Part shown: positions 34,386-42,512 of the stretch, piece after piece
How the letters are laid out: every line of letters starts with the position of its first letter
How positions within the stretch are numbered: position 1 is the first letter of the stretch
Source: Pseudoduganella flava
GTDB lineage: Bacteria > Pseudomonadota > Gammaproteobacteria > Burkholderiales > Burkholderiaceae_D
Direction of reading: 5' to 3'
Assembly: GCF_007830495.1 (NCBI RefSeq)
Contig: NZ_VLKW01000002.1
Location: forward strand, 270,270 to 334,269
Length of the DNA stretch: 64,000 bases
Translations under genes and position numbers: made by a program
Notes under the pieces: model-generated
What the model saw: only the letters and a program-made list of their open reading frames with translations
The model's database searches: none
What the model was told of the DNA's origin: nothing

Positions 34386-36773
34386 ATGCATGCAGGACGC
34401 AAGGGCCGCTGGGCCCGGCGCATCGGGTGGGGCCTGCTGGTCCTGGTGGCAGTGGTGGTGCTGGCGATCTGGTTCTTCCTGCGCGGCAGCCTCGCCCAGC
34501 TGGATGGCAAGCGCACTGCGCCCGGCCTGCACGGCAATGTGACGGTGCAGCGCGACGCGCTGGGCATCCCCGCGATCGCCGGCGGCGACCGCCTCGACGT
34601 GGCGTATGCGACCGGCTTCGTGCACGCGCAGGACCGCTACTTCCAGATGGACCTGCTGCGCCGCGTGGCGGCCGGCGAACTCGCCGAGCTGTTCGGCGCG
34701 AAGGCGCTGCCGCTCGATCGCGAGCACCGGCTGCACCGCTTCCGGGCACGCGCCGCCGCGGCCTATGCGCAGCTGCCGGCGGACGACCGCGCGCTGCTGG
34801 AGCGCTATGCGGCGGGCGTCAACGACGGCTTGAACGCGCTCGGCACGCGGCCGTTCGAATACGCGCTGGTAGGCGCGGCGCCGCGCTCCTGGTCGGCGCA
34901 CGACAGCCTGCTGGCGATCTGGGCGATGTACCTGGACCTGCAGGGCAATGGCGCGCCGCGCGAGCTGTCGCGGGGCTGGCTGCGCGAGCACACGACGGGC
35001 GAGCAACTGGCGTTCCTGCTGCCGCCGCTGTCGCGCTGGGATGCGCCGCTGGACGCGCACGACGCGCCGCTCGAACCGGCGCCGCTGCCGGCGACGCCGC
35101 CGTCGTGGTGGGGCCAACCGAGCCCGCGCGACGCGGCGCTGCTCGCCGTCACGGAGTTTTCCAGCGATATCGGCAGCAACAACTGGGCCGTCGCCGGCGG
35201 GCGCAGCGCCGGCGGCGGCGCCATCGTATCGGACGATATGCACCTGGGGATCAAGCTGCCGAACACGTGGTATCGCGCGCAGCTGCAGGTCCCGGACGGC
35301 AACGGCAGCACGCGCCGCATCGTCGGCGTCACGTTGCCCGGCACGCCGTTCGTCATCGTCGGCAGTAACGGCCACGTGGCGTGGGGCTTCACGAACAGCT
35401 ATGGCGACTTCCAGGACCTGGTGCCCGTCGCCACCGATGCCGGCCACCCGGGCCAGGTGCGCGTGTTCGACAAATGGGAAACGCCGGCCGTGCACCGCGA
35501 GACGATCCTCGTCAAGGGCGCGCCGGCCGAGACGCTGACGGTGCGCGACACGTCGCAAGGCCCGCTGTTCGACGTGGCCGGGCGGACCTATGCACTGCAC
35601 TGGATCGCCCATGAGCCCACGCTGATCAACACCAACCTGCGCCGTCTGGAAGGCACCAACACGGTCGACGAAGCGCTGGCCGTCGCGAACGGGGCCGGCA
35701 TCCCGGCGCAGAACTTCGTGGCCGGCGATGCCGCCGGCAATATCGGCTGGACGATCGCCGGCCCGCTGCCGCGCCGTGCCCACCCCGGCGCCGCTGCGAC
35801 CTATCCGCTGGCCGACGCCGCCGCCGGCTGGCAGGGCTGGCTGCAGCCGGGCGAGTACCCGCGCATCGTCAACCCGGCCGCCGGCCAGCTCTTGACGGCG
35901 AACAGCCGGCAACTGGTGGGCAAAGGTGCCGAACTGCTGGGCGACGGCGGCTACGACCTCGGTGCACGGACGCGCCAGGCGCGCGATGCGCTGACGGCGC
36001 TCGGCCCGCGCACGGACGAGAAGGGCGTGTACGGCGTGATGCTGGACGACCGCGCGCTGTTCCAGGCGCGCTGGCGCGAGCGTGCGCTGGCCGTGCTCGA
36101 TGGCGCGGCCGTGCAGGCCGACCCGAAGCGCGCCGAAGCCGCCCGGCTGCTGCGCACCAACTGGACGGGGCATGCCAGCGTCGATTCGACCGCCTACCGC
36201 ATCTCGCGCGGCTTCATGTGGGCGTTGCACGACCTGCTGTACGGCGGTGCGAACGCGCAGATGAAGGAGTTCGGCGGCAGCGTCGTGCTGGCCGACAAGC
36301 GCTGGCCGGAAGTGGTGGCGCGGCTGCTGGACGAACAGCCGGCAGCGTGGCTGCCCCGCCAGTACGCCAGCTGGCGCGACCTGCAGCTGGCGGCGCTGGA
36401 CCGTACGCTGGCGGACCTGACGCTGGACGGCAAGCCGCTGGCCGCCGCCACGTGGGGCGCGTTCAACACGGCCGCCATCGCCCACCCGATCGCGTCCGCC
36501 GTGCCGGCGCTGCGCAAATGGTTGAGTGTCCCGGCCGATCCGCTGCCGGGCGATTCCAATATGCCGCGCGTGGCGGGCAAGACGTTCGGCCAGTCGGAAC
36601 GGCTGACCGTCTCGCCGGGCAAGGAAGAGCAGGGCATCTTCAATATGCCGGGCGGGCAGAGCGGGCACCCGCTGTCGCCGTACTTCCTTGCCGGTCACGC
36701 GGACTGGGTAAACGGCCGCATGACCCCGCTGCTGGCCGGGCCGACCCAGCACACGCTAGCCTTCGCGCCGTGA
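34386..36773 (+). CDS. Penicillin-acylase-family amidohydrolase (Ntn hydrolase)
   Basis: 795 residues. Seen: an N-terminal membrane anchor/signal helix (about 12-32), the alpha-chain region (VTVQRDALGIPAIAGGDRLDVAYATGFVHAQDRYFQMDLLRR), the self-processing site with Ser264 (DIGSNNW) that becomes the N-terminal nucleophile, then the beta chain (GHVAWGFTNSYGDFQDL, MPGGQSGHPLSPYF). Such periplasmic enzymes cleave amides such as acyl-homoserine lactones or beta-lactam side chains. GGAGAG lies four bases before ATG 34386. Substrate cannot be decided; quorum-signal acylase is a reasonable possibility. Confidence 0.9.
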   Translation: MHAGRKGRWARRIGWGLLVLVAVVVLAIWFFLRGSLAQLDGKRTAPGLHGNVTVQRDALGIPAIAGGDRLDVAYATGFVHAQDRYFQMDLLRRVAAGELAELFGAKALPLDREHRLHRFRARAAAAYAQLPADDRALLERYAAGVNDGLNALGTRPFEYALVGAAPRSWSAHDSLLAIWAMYLDLQGNGAPRELSRGWLREHTTGEQLAFLLPPLSRWDAPLDAHDAPLEPAPLPATPPSWWGQPSPRDAALLAVTEFSSDIGSNNWAVAGGRSAGGGAIVSDDMHLGIKLPNTWYRAQLQVPDGNGSTRRIVGVTLPGTPFVIVGSNGHVAWGFTNSYGDFQDLVPVATDAGHPGQVRVFDKWETPAVHRETILVKGAPAETLTVRDTSQGPLFDVAGRTYALHWIAHEPTLINTNLRRLEGTNTVDEALAVANGAGIPAQNFVAGDAAGNIGWTIAGPLPRRAHPGAAATYPLADAAAGWQGWLQPGEYPRIVNPAAGQLLTANSRQLVGKGAELLGDGGYDLGARTRQARDALTALGPRTDEKGVYGVMLDDRALFQARWRERALAVLDGAAVQADPKRAEAARLLRTNWTGHASVDSTAYRISRGFMWALHDLLYGGANAQMKEFGGSVVLADKRWPEVVARLLDEQPAAWLPRQYASWRDLQLAALDRTLADLTLDGKPLAAATWGAFNTAAIAHPIASAVPALRKWLSVPADPLPGDSNMPRVAGKTFGQSERLTVSPGKEEQGIFNMPGGQSGHPLSPYFLAGHADWVNGRMTPLLAGPTQHTLAFAP

Positions 36774-36829
36774 TCCGCACGCCCTTTCGGTGCATAATGG
36801 CGGGGCATCGAACAACCTGAGAGGCGTGC

Positions 36830-37759
36830 ATGATCAATGATTTCGCAGCCGCGGCGCAGGCGACGATGGCCTTTCTGCGGCGCCGGCTCGGCTTCAAACT
36901 GTGGATGGTGACGCGGACGGAGGGCGACGACTGGATCGTGCTGTTCGCGGACGACGCCGGCTACGGCGTGACGCCCGGCCAGTCGTTCCGCTGGACCGAC
37001 ACGATCTGTTCCCGCATGGCGCTGGGCCACGGCCCGAATATCGCGCCGTCCACCCGCGATGTCGCGGCCTATGCGCAGGCCCCGCTGGCCGACCGGCTGC
37101 CGACCGCGGCTTACGTGGGCGTGCCGCTGCGCCGCAGCGACGGCTCGCTGTTCGGCACGCTGTGCGGCATCGACCCGCAACCGCAGCCGCTGGAGATCCG
37201 CGAAGAATTGGAAACGGTGGCGCTGCTGGGTGACCTGCTGTCGCGCATCCTCAATGCCGAGCTGGATGCCGGCACGGCGTCGCGCCAGGCCGACCGCGCC
37301 GAAGTGGACGCGACGCGCGACCCGCTGACGGGCCTCGTGAACCGGCGCGGCTGGGACATGCTGCTGGCCCGCGAAGAGGAGCGCTGCAGCCGCTACGGCC
37401 ATTCGGCCTGCGTCGTGTCGATCGATCTGGACGACCTGAAATTCATCAACGATACGCAGGGCAAATCCGCCGGCGACGCGCTGCTGATGCGCTCCGGCCG
37501 CGCGCTGGAACAGGTCACCCGCGGCACCGACGTGGTCGCCCGCCTCGGTGGCGACGAGTTCGCGATGCTGATGGTCGAATGCGATTACTTCGACGCGCAG
37601 GCGATGCTGATGCGCGTGCAGGAAACCCTGGCGGCCGCCGACGTGCGCGCATCGCTGGGCATGGCGATGCGCAAACCGGGCTACGACCTGGAGGAAGCGT
37701 TCGCGATGGCCGATGCCGAGATGGTCAGGGCCAAGCGCAGCCGCAAAGTGCTGAACTGA
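36830..37759 (+). CDS. GAF-GGDEF diguanylate cyclase
   Basis: 309 residues. Seen: GAF domain (about 1-145) and GGDEF domain (about 160-305) with intact active site GGDEF at 240-244 and an inhibitory I-site RGTD at 231-234, five residues before it. It should make cyclic di-GMP from GTP and be product-inhibited. No membrane helix. The GAF part resembles the stand-alone GAF protein at 33718. Start 56 bp after the acylase gene. Confidence 0.92.
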   Translation: MINDFAAAAQATMAFLRRRLGFKLWMVTRTEGDDWIVLFADDAGYGVTPGQSFRWTDTICSRMALGHGPNIAPSTRDVAAYAQAPLADRLPTAAYVGVPLRRSDGSLFGTLCGIDPQPQPLEIREELETVALLGDLLSRILNAELDAGTASRQADRAEVDATRDPLTGLVNRRGWDMLLAREEERCSRYGHSACVVSIDLDDLKFINDTQGKSAGDALLMRSGRALEQVTRGTDVVARLGGDEFAMLMVECDYFDAQAMLMRVQETLAAADVRASLGMAMRKPGYDLEEAFAMADAEMVRAKRSRKVLN

Positions 37760-37777
37760 GCAGGCGGGGCCGCGGGC

Positions 37778-38383
37778 CTAGCCGCGCAGGTGCAGCATGT
37801 GGCGCGTGACCGCCAGCGCCGATTCGAACGGTGCGGGACCGCGCGCGATCTTGACCATCACGCTGGCGCCCAGCCACAGCTGGTACAGGCTTTGCGCCAC
37901 CTGGCGCGGCGCGTCGTCGACCGCCAGTGAGCCGTCGTCGACGCCGCCTTCGATCGCCGCCGTGAGCCTGTCGACGATCGCCGACGTACCCTCGTTCAGC
38001 ACGGCGCGCATCGCCTCGGACAGGTCCGCCACTTCCGCGGCCAGCTTCACCGCCAGGCACTTGCCCTGGCAATCGAGGAAGGACTGGTTGGCGCGCCACA
38101 TGTCGAAGTACTCCAGCAGCCGTTGGGCCATCGGCCGTCCGGGCCGGTCGAGGATGGCATCCACGTCCGCCAGGTAGTCGTCGAAGTAGTGTGCCAGCAG
38201 CGCCTCGCCGAACGCATCCTTCGACGCGAAATAATGGTAGAAGGAGCCTTTCGGCACCTTTGCTTCCGTCAGGATCTCGTTCAATCCGACGGCCGAGAAA
38301 CCCTTGCCGGCCATGATGCGTTGGCCCACCGCCAGGATGTTGTCGCGGACGTCGGATGTTTCGTTGGTGCGTGCTTTAGCCAT
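37778..38383 (-). CDS. TetR-family repressor, NemR/AcuR-like
   Basis: 201 residues. Seen: N-terminal helix-turn-helix (about 12-58, AVGLNEILTEAKVPKGSFYHYFASKDAFGEALL) and a C-terminal ligand domain with a Cys at about residue 105 (LDCQGKCLAVKL) in a place where electrophile-sensing TetR proteins often have reactive cysteines. A dyad at 38403-38419 lies 20 bp before its start, and two more copies lie before the DJ-1 gene at 38431, so it probably represses both and releases DNA on electrophile exposure. Confidence 0.88.
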   Translation of the reverse strand: MAKARTNETSDVRDNILAVGQRIMAGKGFSAVGLNEILTEAKVPKGSFYHYFASKDAFGEALLAHYFDDYLADVDAILDRPGRPMAQRLLEYFDMWRANQSFLDCQGKCLAVKLAAEVADLSEAMRAVLNEGTSAIVDRLTAAIEGGVDDGSLAVDDAPRQVAQSLYQLWLGASVMVKIARGPAPFESALAVTRHMLHLRG

Positions 38384-38402
38384 GCGGGCACTATACAGTT
38401 GA

Positions 38403-38419
38403 CTAGACCAGTCGTCTAG
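38403..38419. promoter_or_regulatory. TetR operator 1 (self-control)
   Basis: CTAGAC (38403-38408), CAGTC, GTCTAG (38414-38419). Core TAGACCAGTCGTCTA differs by one base from operators 2 and 3. Resembles the TAGACC/GGTCTA box bound by NemR in E. coli. Confidence 0.7.
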
Positions 38420-38430
38420 GCCCGCCGGCG

Positions 38431-39111
38431 TCAGGCCAGTTGCGCCAGCAGCAGCGCGGCGGCTTCGGCGGACGAGGCCGGGTTCTGGCCGGTGATCAGC
38501 AAGCCGTCGCGCACGACGTACGAGCCCCAGTCAGGGCCGCTGGAATACACGCCGCCCTTGGCCTTCAGCTCATCCTCGACGAGGAACGGCACGACGTTCG
38601 TCAGGCCCACGGCTTCCTCTTCCGTATTCGTGAAGCCGGTAACCTTCTTCCCTTCGACCAGCGGCCGGCCGGCCGGCGTCTTCACGTGGCGCAGCACGCC
38701 GGGGGCGTGGCAGACGAGGGCGACGGGCTTGCCAGCCGCCACGAACGACTCGATCAGCGCGATCGAGTGCCGGTCTTCGGCCAGGTCCCACAGCGGGCCG
38801 TGGCCGCCCGGGTAGAACACCGTGTCGAAGTCGGCCTGGTTCACGCTGTCCAGGCGCAGCGTGTTCGCCAGCTGGGCGTTCGCGGCGGCGTCAAGCTCGA
38901 AGCGGCGCGTCAGGTCTGTCTGGAACGACGGTTCATTGCTCTTCGGGTCCAGCGGCGGCTGCCCGCCCAGCGGCGAGGCCAGCACGACGTCGGCGCCGGC
39001 ATCCTTGAACGCATAGTAGGGAGCGGCCAGCTCTTCGAGCCAGAAGCCGGTCTTGCGGCCGGTGTTGCCGAGTTGATCGTGTGAGGTGAGGACCATCAGG
39101 ACTTTTTTCAT
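38431..39111 (-). CDS. DJ-1/PfpI-family protein, Hsp31/glyoxalase-III-like
   Basis: 226 residues. Seen: nucleophile elbow Cys134-His135 (ALVCHAPG), acidic partner Glu in GFWLEEL (26-27), and YPGGHGPLWDL, as in the class that includes yeast Hsp31 and bacterial glyoxalase-III-like proteins. It would deal with methylglyoxal or glycated proteins in the cytoplasm. Two copies of the TetR operator precede it (39137, 39231), and the TetR gene follows on the same strand, forming a small electrophile-response unit. Confidence 0.9.
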   Translation of the reverse strand: MKKVLMVLTSHDQLGNTGRKTGFWLEELAAPYYAFKDAGADVVLASPLGGQPPLDPKSNEPSFQTDLTRRFELDAAANAQLANTLRLDSVNQADFDTVFYPGGHGPLWDLAEDRHSIALIESFVAAGKPVALVCHAPGVLRHVKTPAGRPLVEGKKVTGFTNTEEEAVGLTNVVPFLVEDELKAKGGVYSSGPDWGSYVVRDGLLITGQNPASSAEAAALLLAQLA

Positions 39112-39136
39112 GGCGTGACTCCAAGTGAGGTTTTAT

Positions 39137-39151
39137 TAGACCGGTCGTCTC
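39137..39151. promoter_or_regulatory. TetR operator 2
   Basis: TAGACCGGTCGTCTC beginning at 39137 (TTAGACC...); one terminal mismatch to operator 3. It lies 26 bp upstream of the DJ-1 start codon, where bound repressor would block transcription. Confidence 0.65.
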
Positions 39152-39230
39152 GCATTGGTCCGAGCACGGCGGGCCGGTAGTCCGGTGCGGAGCGGTTTCT
39201 CTGCATCGATGGGCACACGATAACACTGAG

Positions 39231-39245
39231 TAGACCGGTCGTCTA
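39231..39245. promoter_or_regulatory. TetR operator 3
   Basis: TAGACCGGTCGTCTA, 94 bp (about nine helical turns) from operator 2, so the two sites face the same side of the DNA and looping is possible. Confidence 0.7.
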
Positions 39246-39329
39246 GGACTTTTTTCGAATTACTTTTGTTTTCACAAATCCAGGGGAGGTCGTGCGGGGC
39301 ATCGAACGCCGAGCCGGCAGCGGCACGTA

Positions 39330-39359
39330 GCCCGCCACGCGACGATCGACGTGGCGGGC
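39330..39359. terminator. Stem-loop after the acyltransferase gene
   Basis: GCCCGCCACG (39330-39339) pairs perfectly with CGTGGCGGGC (39350-39359) across ten bases. It lies 28 bp beyond the acyltransferase stop on the minus strand. No T-run, so the terminator call is tentative. Confidence 0.45.
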
Positions 39360-39386
39360 GGGGCGATGCCGGTGCCGGGTTCGGGC

Positions 39387-40568
39387 TCAGGCGGCGGCGC
39401 GCGGTGCGGGAACGGCTGCAGTCTCGGGCACCTCGTCCCGCTTCAGGCCGAACCACGGCCGCAGCAGCGGCACGCGGCGCACCACCTCGAAGATGCCGAA
39501 GCTGGCCGTCAACGTCAGCACGACCAGCACCAGGCCTTCGACGGCCGGCGGCAGCGCGGCCGTGCGTAGCAGGCGCGAGAAGCACACGATCAGGGTCTGG
39601 TGCGCGATGTAGACGGGGAACACGGCCTGCGTCAGGTAGCGCCGCTTGGCGCTGTCGAAGCCCAGGTGGCGGTGGCCGAAGCCGCAGACGGCGACGATCG
39701 CGCACCACTGGCACAGGGCCCAGACGGCGCGCGCGGCCGTCGTCCACGTCTGCACCGCTTCCGGCTGCCAGTGATACGTGACCAGCGCGGCCCAGCAGGC
39801 CAGCGCGATGCCGAGCGCCGCGAAGCGCAGCGTTTCCAGCTCGCGCCAGAACGCCCGCTGCCCCGCCAGCGCGGCGCCGGCGAGGAACAGCGGCAGGTAG
39901 GTGGCGTGGTTGAACCAGTCGTCCACCAGGGCGTGCGTCTCTTCAAAGTAGGGCTTGAGCGCGATGCGCACGAGGCCCAGCAGCGCGGCGGGCAGTACGA
40001 TGGCCTTCCAGCCCGTCAGCAGCCGCGCCAGCCGCGTGCCCACGGCCGCGATCCGCGCGCTGCCGATACTGGCCAGCAGTGCGGCCAGCACCAGCGTGTA
40101 CACCCACAGGTAGGCCACGAACCACAGGTGGTTCCAGGTCGGCAGGTCGAGGCAATGGCCGTCCTTGCAGAAGCCGTGGTAGGCGCGCAGGTACAGGCCC
40201 ATGAAGTCGCCGTAGCTGCCTGCATAGCCGAGCTTTTCCACCACTTCGAAGTACGGCTGCGGCGGCACGATGACCAGCATGCCGAACAGCAGCGGCAGCA
40301 GCAGCCGGCCGCTGCGCTGGCGCAGGAAGCGGCCCGCCGGCAGTTTGCGGGCCAGGAAGGCGGAAGCGACGCCCGACACGAAGAACAGCAGCGACAGCCG
40401 CCATGGCGACGACAGCAGCATCAGCGGTTCGATCGCATGGCCGGCCTGCGGGCTTTTCACGTGCCAGTCCCACGTCACGTAATACATGCCCGTGTGGTAC
40501 AGGATCAGCAGGAAGAAGGCGCAGATGCGGATCCAGTCCAGGAAATACAGGCGTTCGTTGTTGTGCAT
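39387..40568 (-). CDS. Acyltransferase family 3 membrane protein (MdoC/OpgC-like)
   Basis: 393 residues with about ten hydrophobic helices. Seen: N-terminal RLYFLDWIRICAFFLLILYHTGMYY (conserved His in the first helix) and FFVSGVASAFL, typical of acyltransferase-3 proteins that move acyl groups from the cytoplasm onto exported glycans. WNHLWFVAYLWVY fits the branch related to glucan modification protein MdoC. Target polymer unknown. It stands alone; no glucan biosynthesis genes adjoin. Confidence 0.88.
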   Translation of the reverse strand: MHNNERLYFLDWIRICAFFLLILYHTGMYYVTWDWHVKSPQAGHAIEPLMLLSSPWRLSLLFFVSGVASAFLARKLPAGRFLRQRSGRLLLPLLFGMLVIVPPQPYFEVVEKLGYAGSYGDFMGLYLRAYHGFCKDGHCLDLPTWNHLWFVAYLWVYTLVLAALLASIGSARIAAVGTRLARLLTGWKAIVLPAALLGLVRIALKPYFEETHALVDDWFNHATYLPLFLAGAALAGQRAFWRELETLRFAALGIALACWAALVTYHWQPEAVQTWTTAARAVWALCQWCAIVAVCGFGHRHLGFDSAKRRYLTQAVFPVYIAHQTLIVCFSRLLRTAALPPAVEGLVLVVLTLTASFGIFEVVRRVPLLRPWFGLKRDEVPETAAVPAPRAAA

Positions 40569-40710
40569 GATGAGGTCTCCGTGTTGACGATGCGCCCAGC
40601 GTACGGTCGCCTTCGCGCGAGGGCGAGCGGCGTGGGGCGAGGCGGAGCGCAGTGGGGCGAGCCGGCGTCACCGGCGCGGCAGAACGCAAAGGGTTGACGG
40701 CGTAAAGCGA

Positions 40711-40833
40711 AACCCAAGTGCAGACCCTGGGGGCGTAGCCGGGGTTTCAAGGAGCACCGCTCCTTGCCGGCGGAGCGGCGAAGGCTTGCAAGCCTTCGCT
40801 CCTCCCCTGACCCCGGCCTCTGCCGCTGGGTCT
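40711..40833. repeat. Composite REP-like element with nested hairpins
   Basis: Outer arms AACCCA (40711) and TGGGTC (40827), as in the type A elements, but the centre is replaced by two hairpins: AAGGAGC-ACC-GCTCCTT (40749-40765) and the 22-bp perfect palindrome made of GCGAAGGCTTG (40778-40788) and CAAGCCTTCGC (40789-40799). The 412-bp gap 40569-40980 has no gene besides this element and the paoA leader. Confidence 0.65.
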
Positions 40834-40980
40834 GGCTCTCGCTCAGCGGCATGCACGCAGTCGAGCTTCATCCCGCGCGCAACGTGGCGCCGCAAACGTT
40901 TTCGTGGTCCTACACTTCGTCGTTGTTCTTCGCCGGACGGTCACAAATCCTTGCCACCTGAAACTCGAAAGGACTTGCCG

Positions 40981-41520
40981 ATGTCAGCCACCATCACCAT
41001 CAATGGCGCCGCGGTGCCATTGCCATCAGACCCGCGCGTGTCGTTGCTCGACCTGCTGCGCGAGCAACTGCACCTGAGCGGTACCAAGAAGGGATGCAAC
41101 CAGGGCGCGTGCGGCGCCTGCACCGTGCTCGTCGACGGCGAGCAGCGCATCCTGTCCTGCCTCGCCCTTGCCGTCCAATACGAAGGACGCGCGATCACGT
41201 CCGTCGAAGGCCTTGCCGCCGACGGCGCGCTGCATCCGCTGCAGCAGGCGTTCATCGAACATGACGGCTTCCAGTGCGGCTACTGCACGCCCGGCCAGTT
41301 GTGTTCCGCGCTGGGCATGGCTGCCGAGCTGCGGCGCGGCGTGCCCAGCTACGTGACGGAAGACCTGGCCGCCGATGCGGTCGCGCTCAGCCACGATGAA
41401 ATCCGCGAACGGATGAGCGGCAACCTGTGCCGCTGCGGCGCCTACAACGGCATCGTCGATGCCATCGCGGAGACGGTAACCCAGGCGGCCGCCGCACCGC
41501 AAGGGAAGGAGCCGCGATGA
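40981..41520 (+). CDS. paoA: Aldehyde oxidoreductase, [2Fe-2S] subunit
   Basis: 179 residues. Seen: plant-type cluster Cys set KKGCNQGACGACTVLVDG with a fourth Cys in ILSCLALA, and the second cluster Cys residues GFQCGYCTPGQ and GNLCRCGAYNGI, as in xanthine-oxidase-family small subunits. E. coli PaoA carries a Tat leader; this protein starts directly with the ferredoxin fold (MSATITINGAAV), so the complex is predicted to stay in the cytoplasm unless a start further upstream is used. ATG 40981 has GGAC/GAAAGGA upstream. The next start overlaps the stop (ATGA). Confidence 0.92.
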   Translation: MSATITINGAAVPLPSDPRVSLLDLLREQLHLSGTKKGCNQGACGACTVLVDGEQRILSCLALAVQYEGRAITSVEGLAADGALHPLQQAFIEHDGFQCGYCTPGQLCSALGMAAELRRGVPSYVTEDLAADAVALSHDEIRERMSGNLCRCGAYNGIVDAIAETVTQAAAAPQGKEPR

Positions 41521-42503
41521 CGCCATTTACCTTTGTCCGCGCGAACGATCCGCAGGACGCGGTGGCGCGCGGCGCCGCGCCCGGCTCGAAATACCTGGGC
41601 GGCGGCACCAACCTCGTCGACCTGATGCGCGAGACGGTGGAACACCCGGCCGCGCTGGTCGACGTGACGGGCTTGTCCACCACCATCGACGAACGCGCCG
41701 ACGGCAGCCTGCTGATCGGCGCGGCCGCGAAGAACACGGCCGTTGCTGAACACCGCGCCGTGCGCACGCGCTTCCCGGTGCTGACGCGCGCGATCACGGC
41801 GGGCGCCTCGGCGCAGATCCGCAACATGGCGACGGTGGGCGGCAACCTGCTGCAACGCACCCGCTGCGGCTACTTCTACGACAACGACGGCGCGCGCTGC
41901 AACAAGCGCGAGCCGGGGCAGGGCTGCGATGCGCTGGAGGGCTTCAACCGCATGCACGCGATCCTCGGCGCGTCCGAGCACTGCGTCGCCACCCATCCGT
42001 CCGACATGGCTGTCGCGCTGGCGGCGCTGGATGCCGTCGTGCACCTGCAGGGCACCGCGGGCAACCGCATCGTACCGCTGACGGACTTCCACCTGCTCCC
42101 GGAGGATCATCCGGAGCGGGAGACCGTGCTGCAGCCGGGTGAGCTGATCACGGCTGTCGAAGTGCCGGCGCTGGCGTTCGCGGCACGCTCGGCCTACCGC
42201 AAGGTGCGCGACCGCGCCAGCTATGCGTTCGCATTGGTGTCGGTGGCCGCCGCGCTCGACGTGCGGGACGGCGTCGTGCGCGACGTGCGGATGGCGCTGG
42301 GTGGCGTCGCGCACAAGCCGTGGCGCGCCTGGACGGCCGAGCGCATGCTGAAGGGCCGGCCCGCCACGCTGGAACTGTTCGATGCGGCCGCCGCGGCGGA
42401 ACTGGCCGACGCGCGCCCGCTGCGCGACAACGCATTCAAGGTCGACCTGGCCCGGCGCAGCATCGTTGCCGTGCTGTCCGGGCTCGTCGACACCCGTTCA
42501 TGA
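41517..42503 (+). CDS. paoB: Aldehyde oxidoreductase, FAD subunit
   Basis: 328 residues. Seen: FAD-binding KYLGGGTNLVDLMR and ASAQIRNMATVGGNLLQRTRC, and a Cys group (RTRCGYFYD, ARCNKREPGQGCDA) that matches the extra [4Fe-4S] site peculiar to PaoB-type subunits. It passes electrons from the molybdenum centre via the iron-sulphur subunit to FAD and on to an acceptor. Translationally coupled to paoA by a four-base overlap; paoC starts nine bases after it. Confidence 0.92.
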   Translation: MTPFTFVRANDPQDAVARGAAPGSKYLGGGTNLVDLMRETVEHPAALVDVTGLSTTIDERADGSLLIGAAAKNTAVAEHRAVRTRFPVLTRAITAGASAQIRNMATVGGNLLQRTRCGYFYDNDGARCNKREPGQGCDALEGFNRMHAILGASEHCVATHPSDMAVALAALDAVVHLQGTAGNRIVPLTDFHLLPEDHPERETVLQPGELITAVEVPALAFAARSAYRKVRDRASYAFALVSVAAALDVRDGVVRDVRMALGGVAHKPWRAWTAERMLKGRPATLELFDAAAAAELADARPLRDNAFKVDLARRSIVAVLSGLVDTRS

Positions 42504-42512
42504 GGAGCCGCG

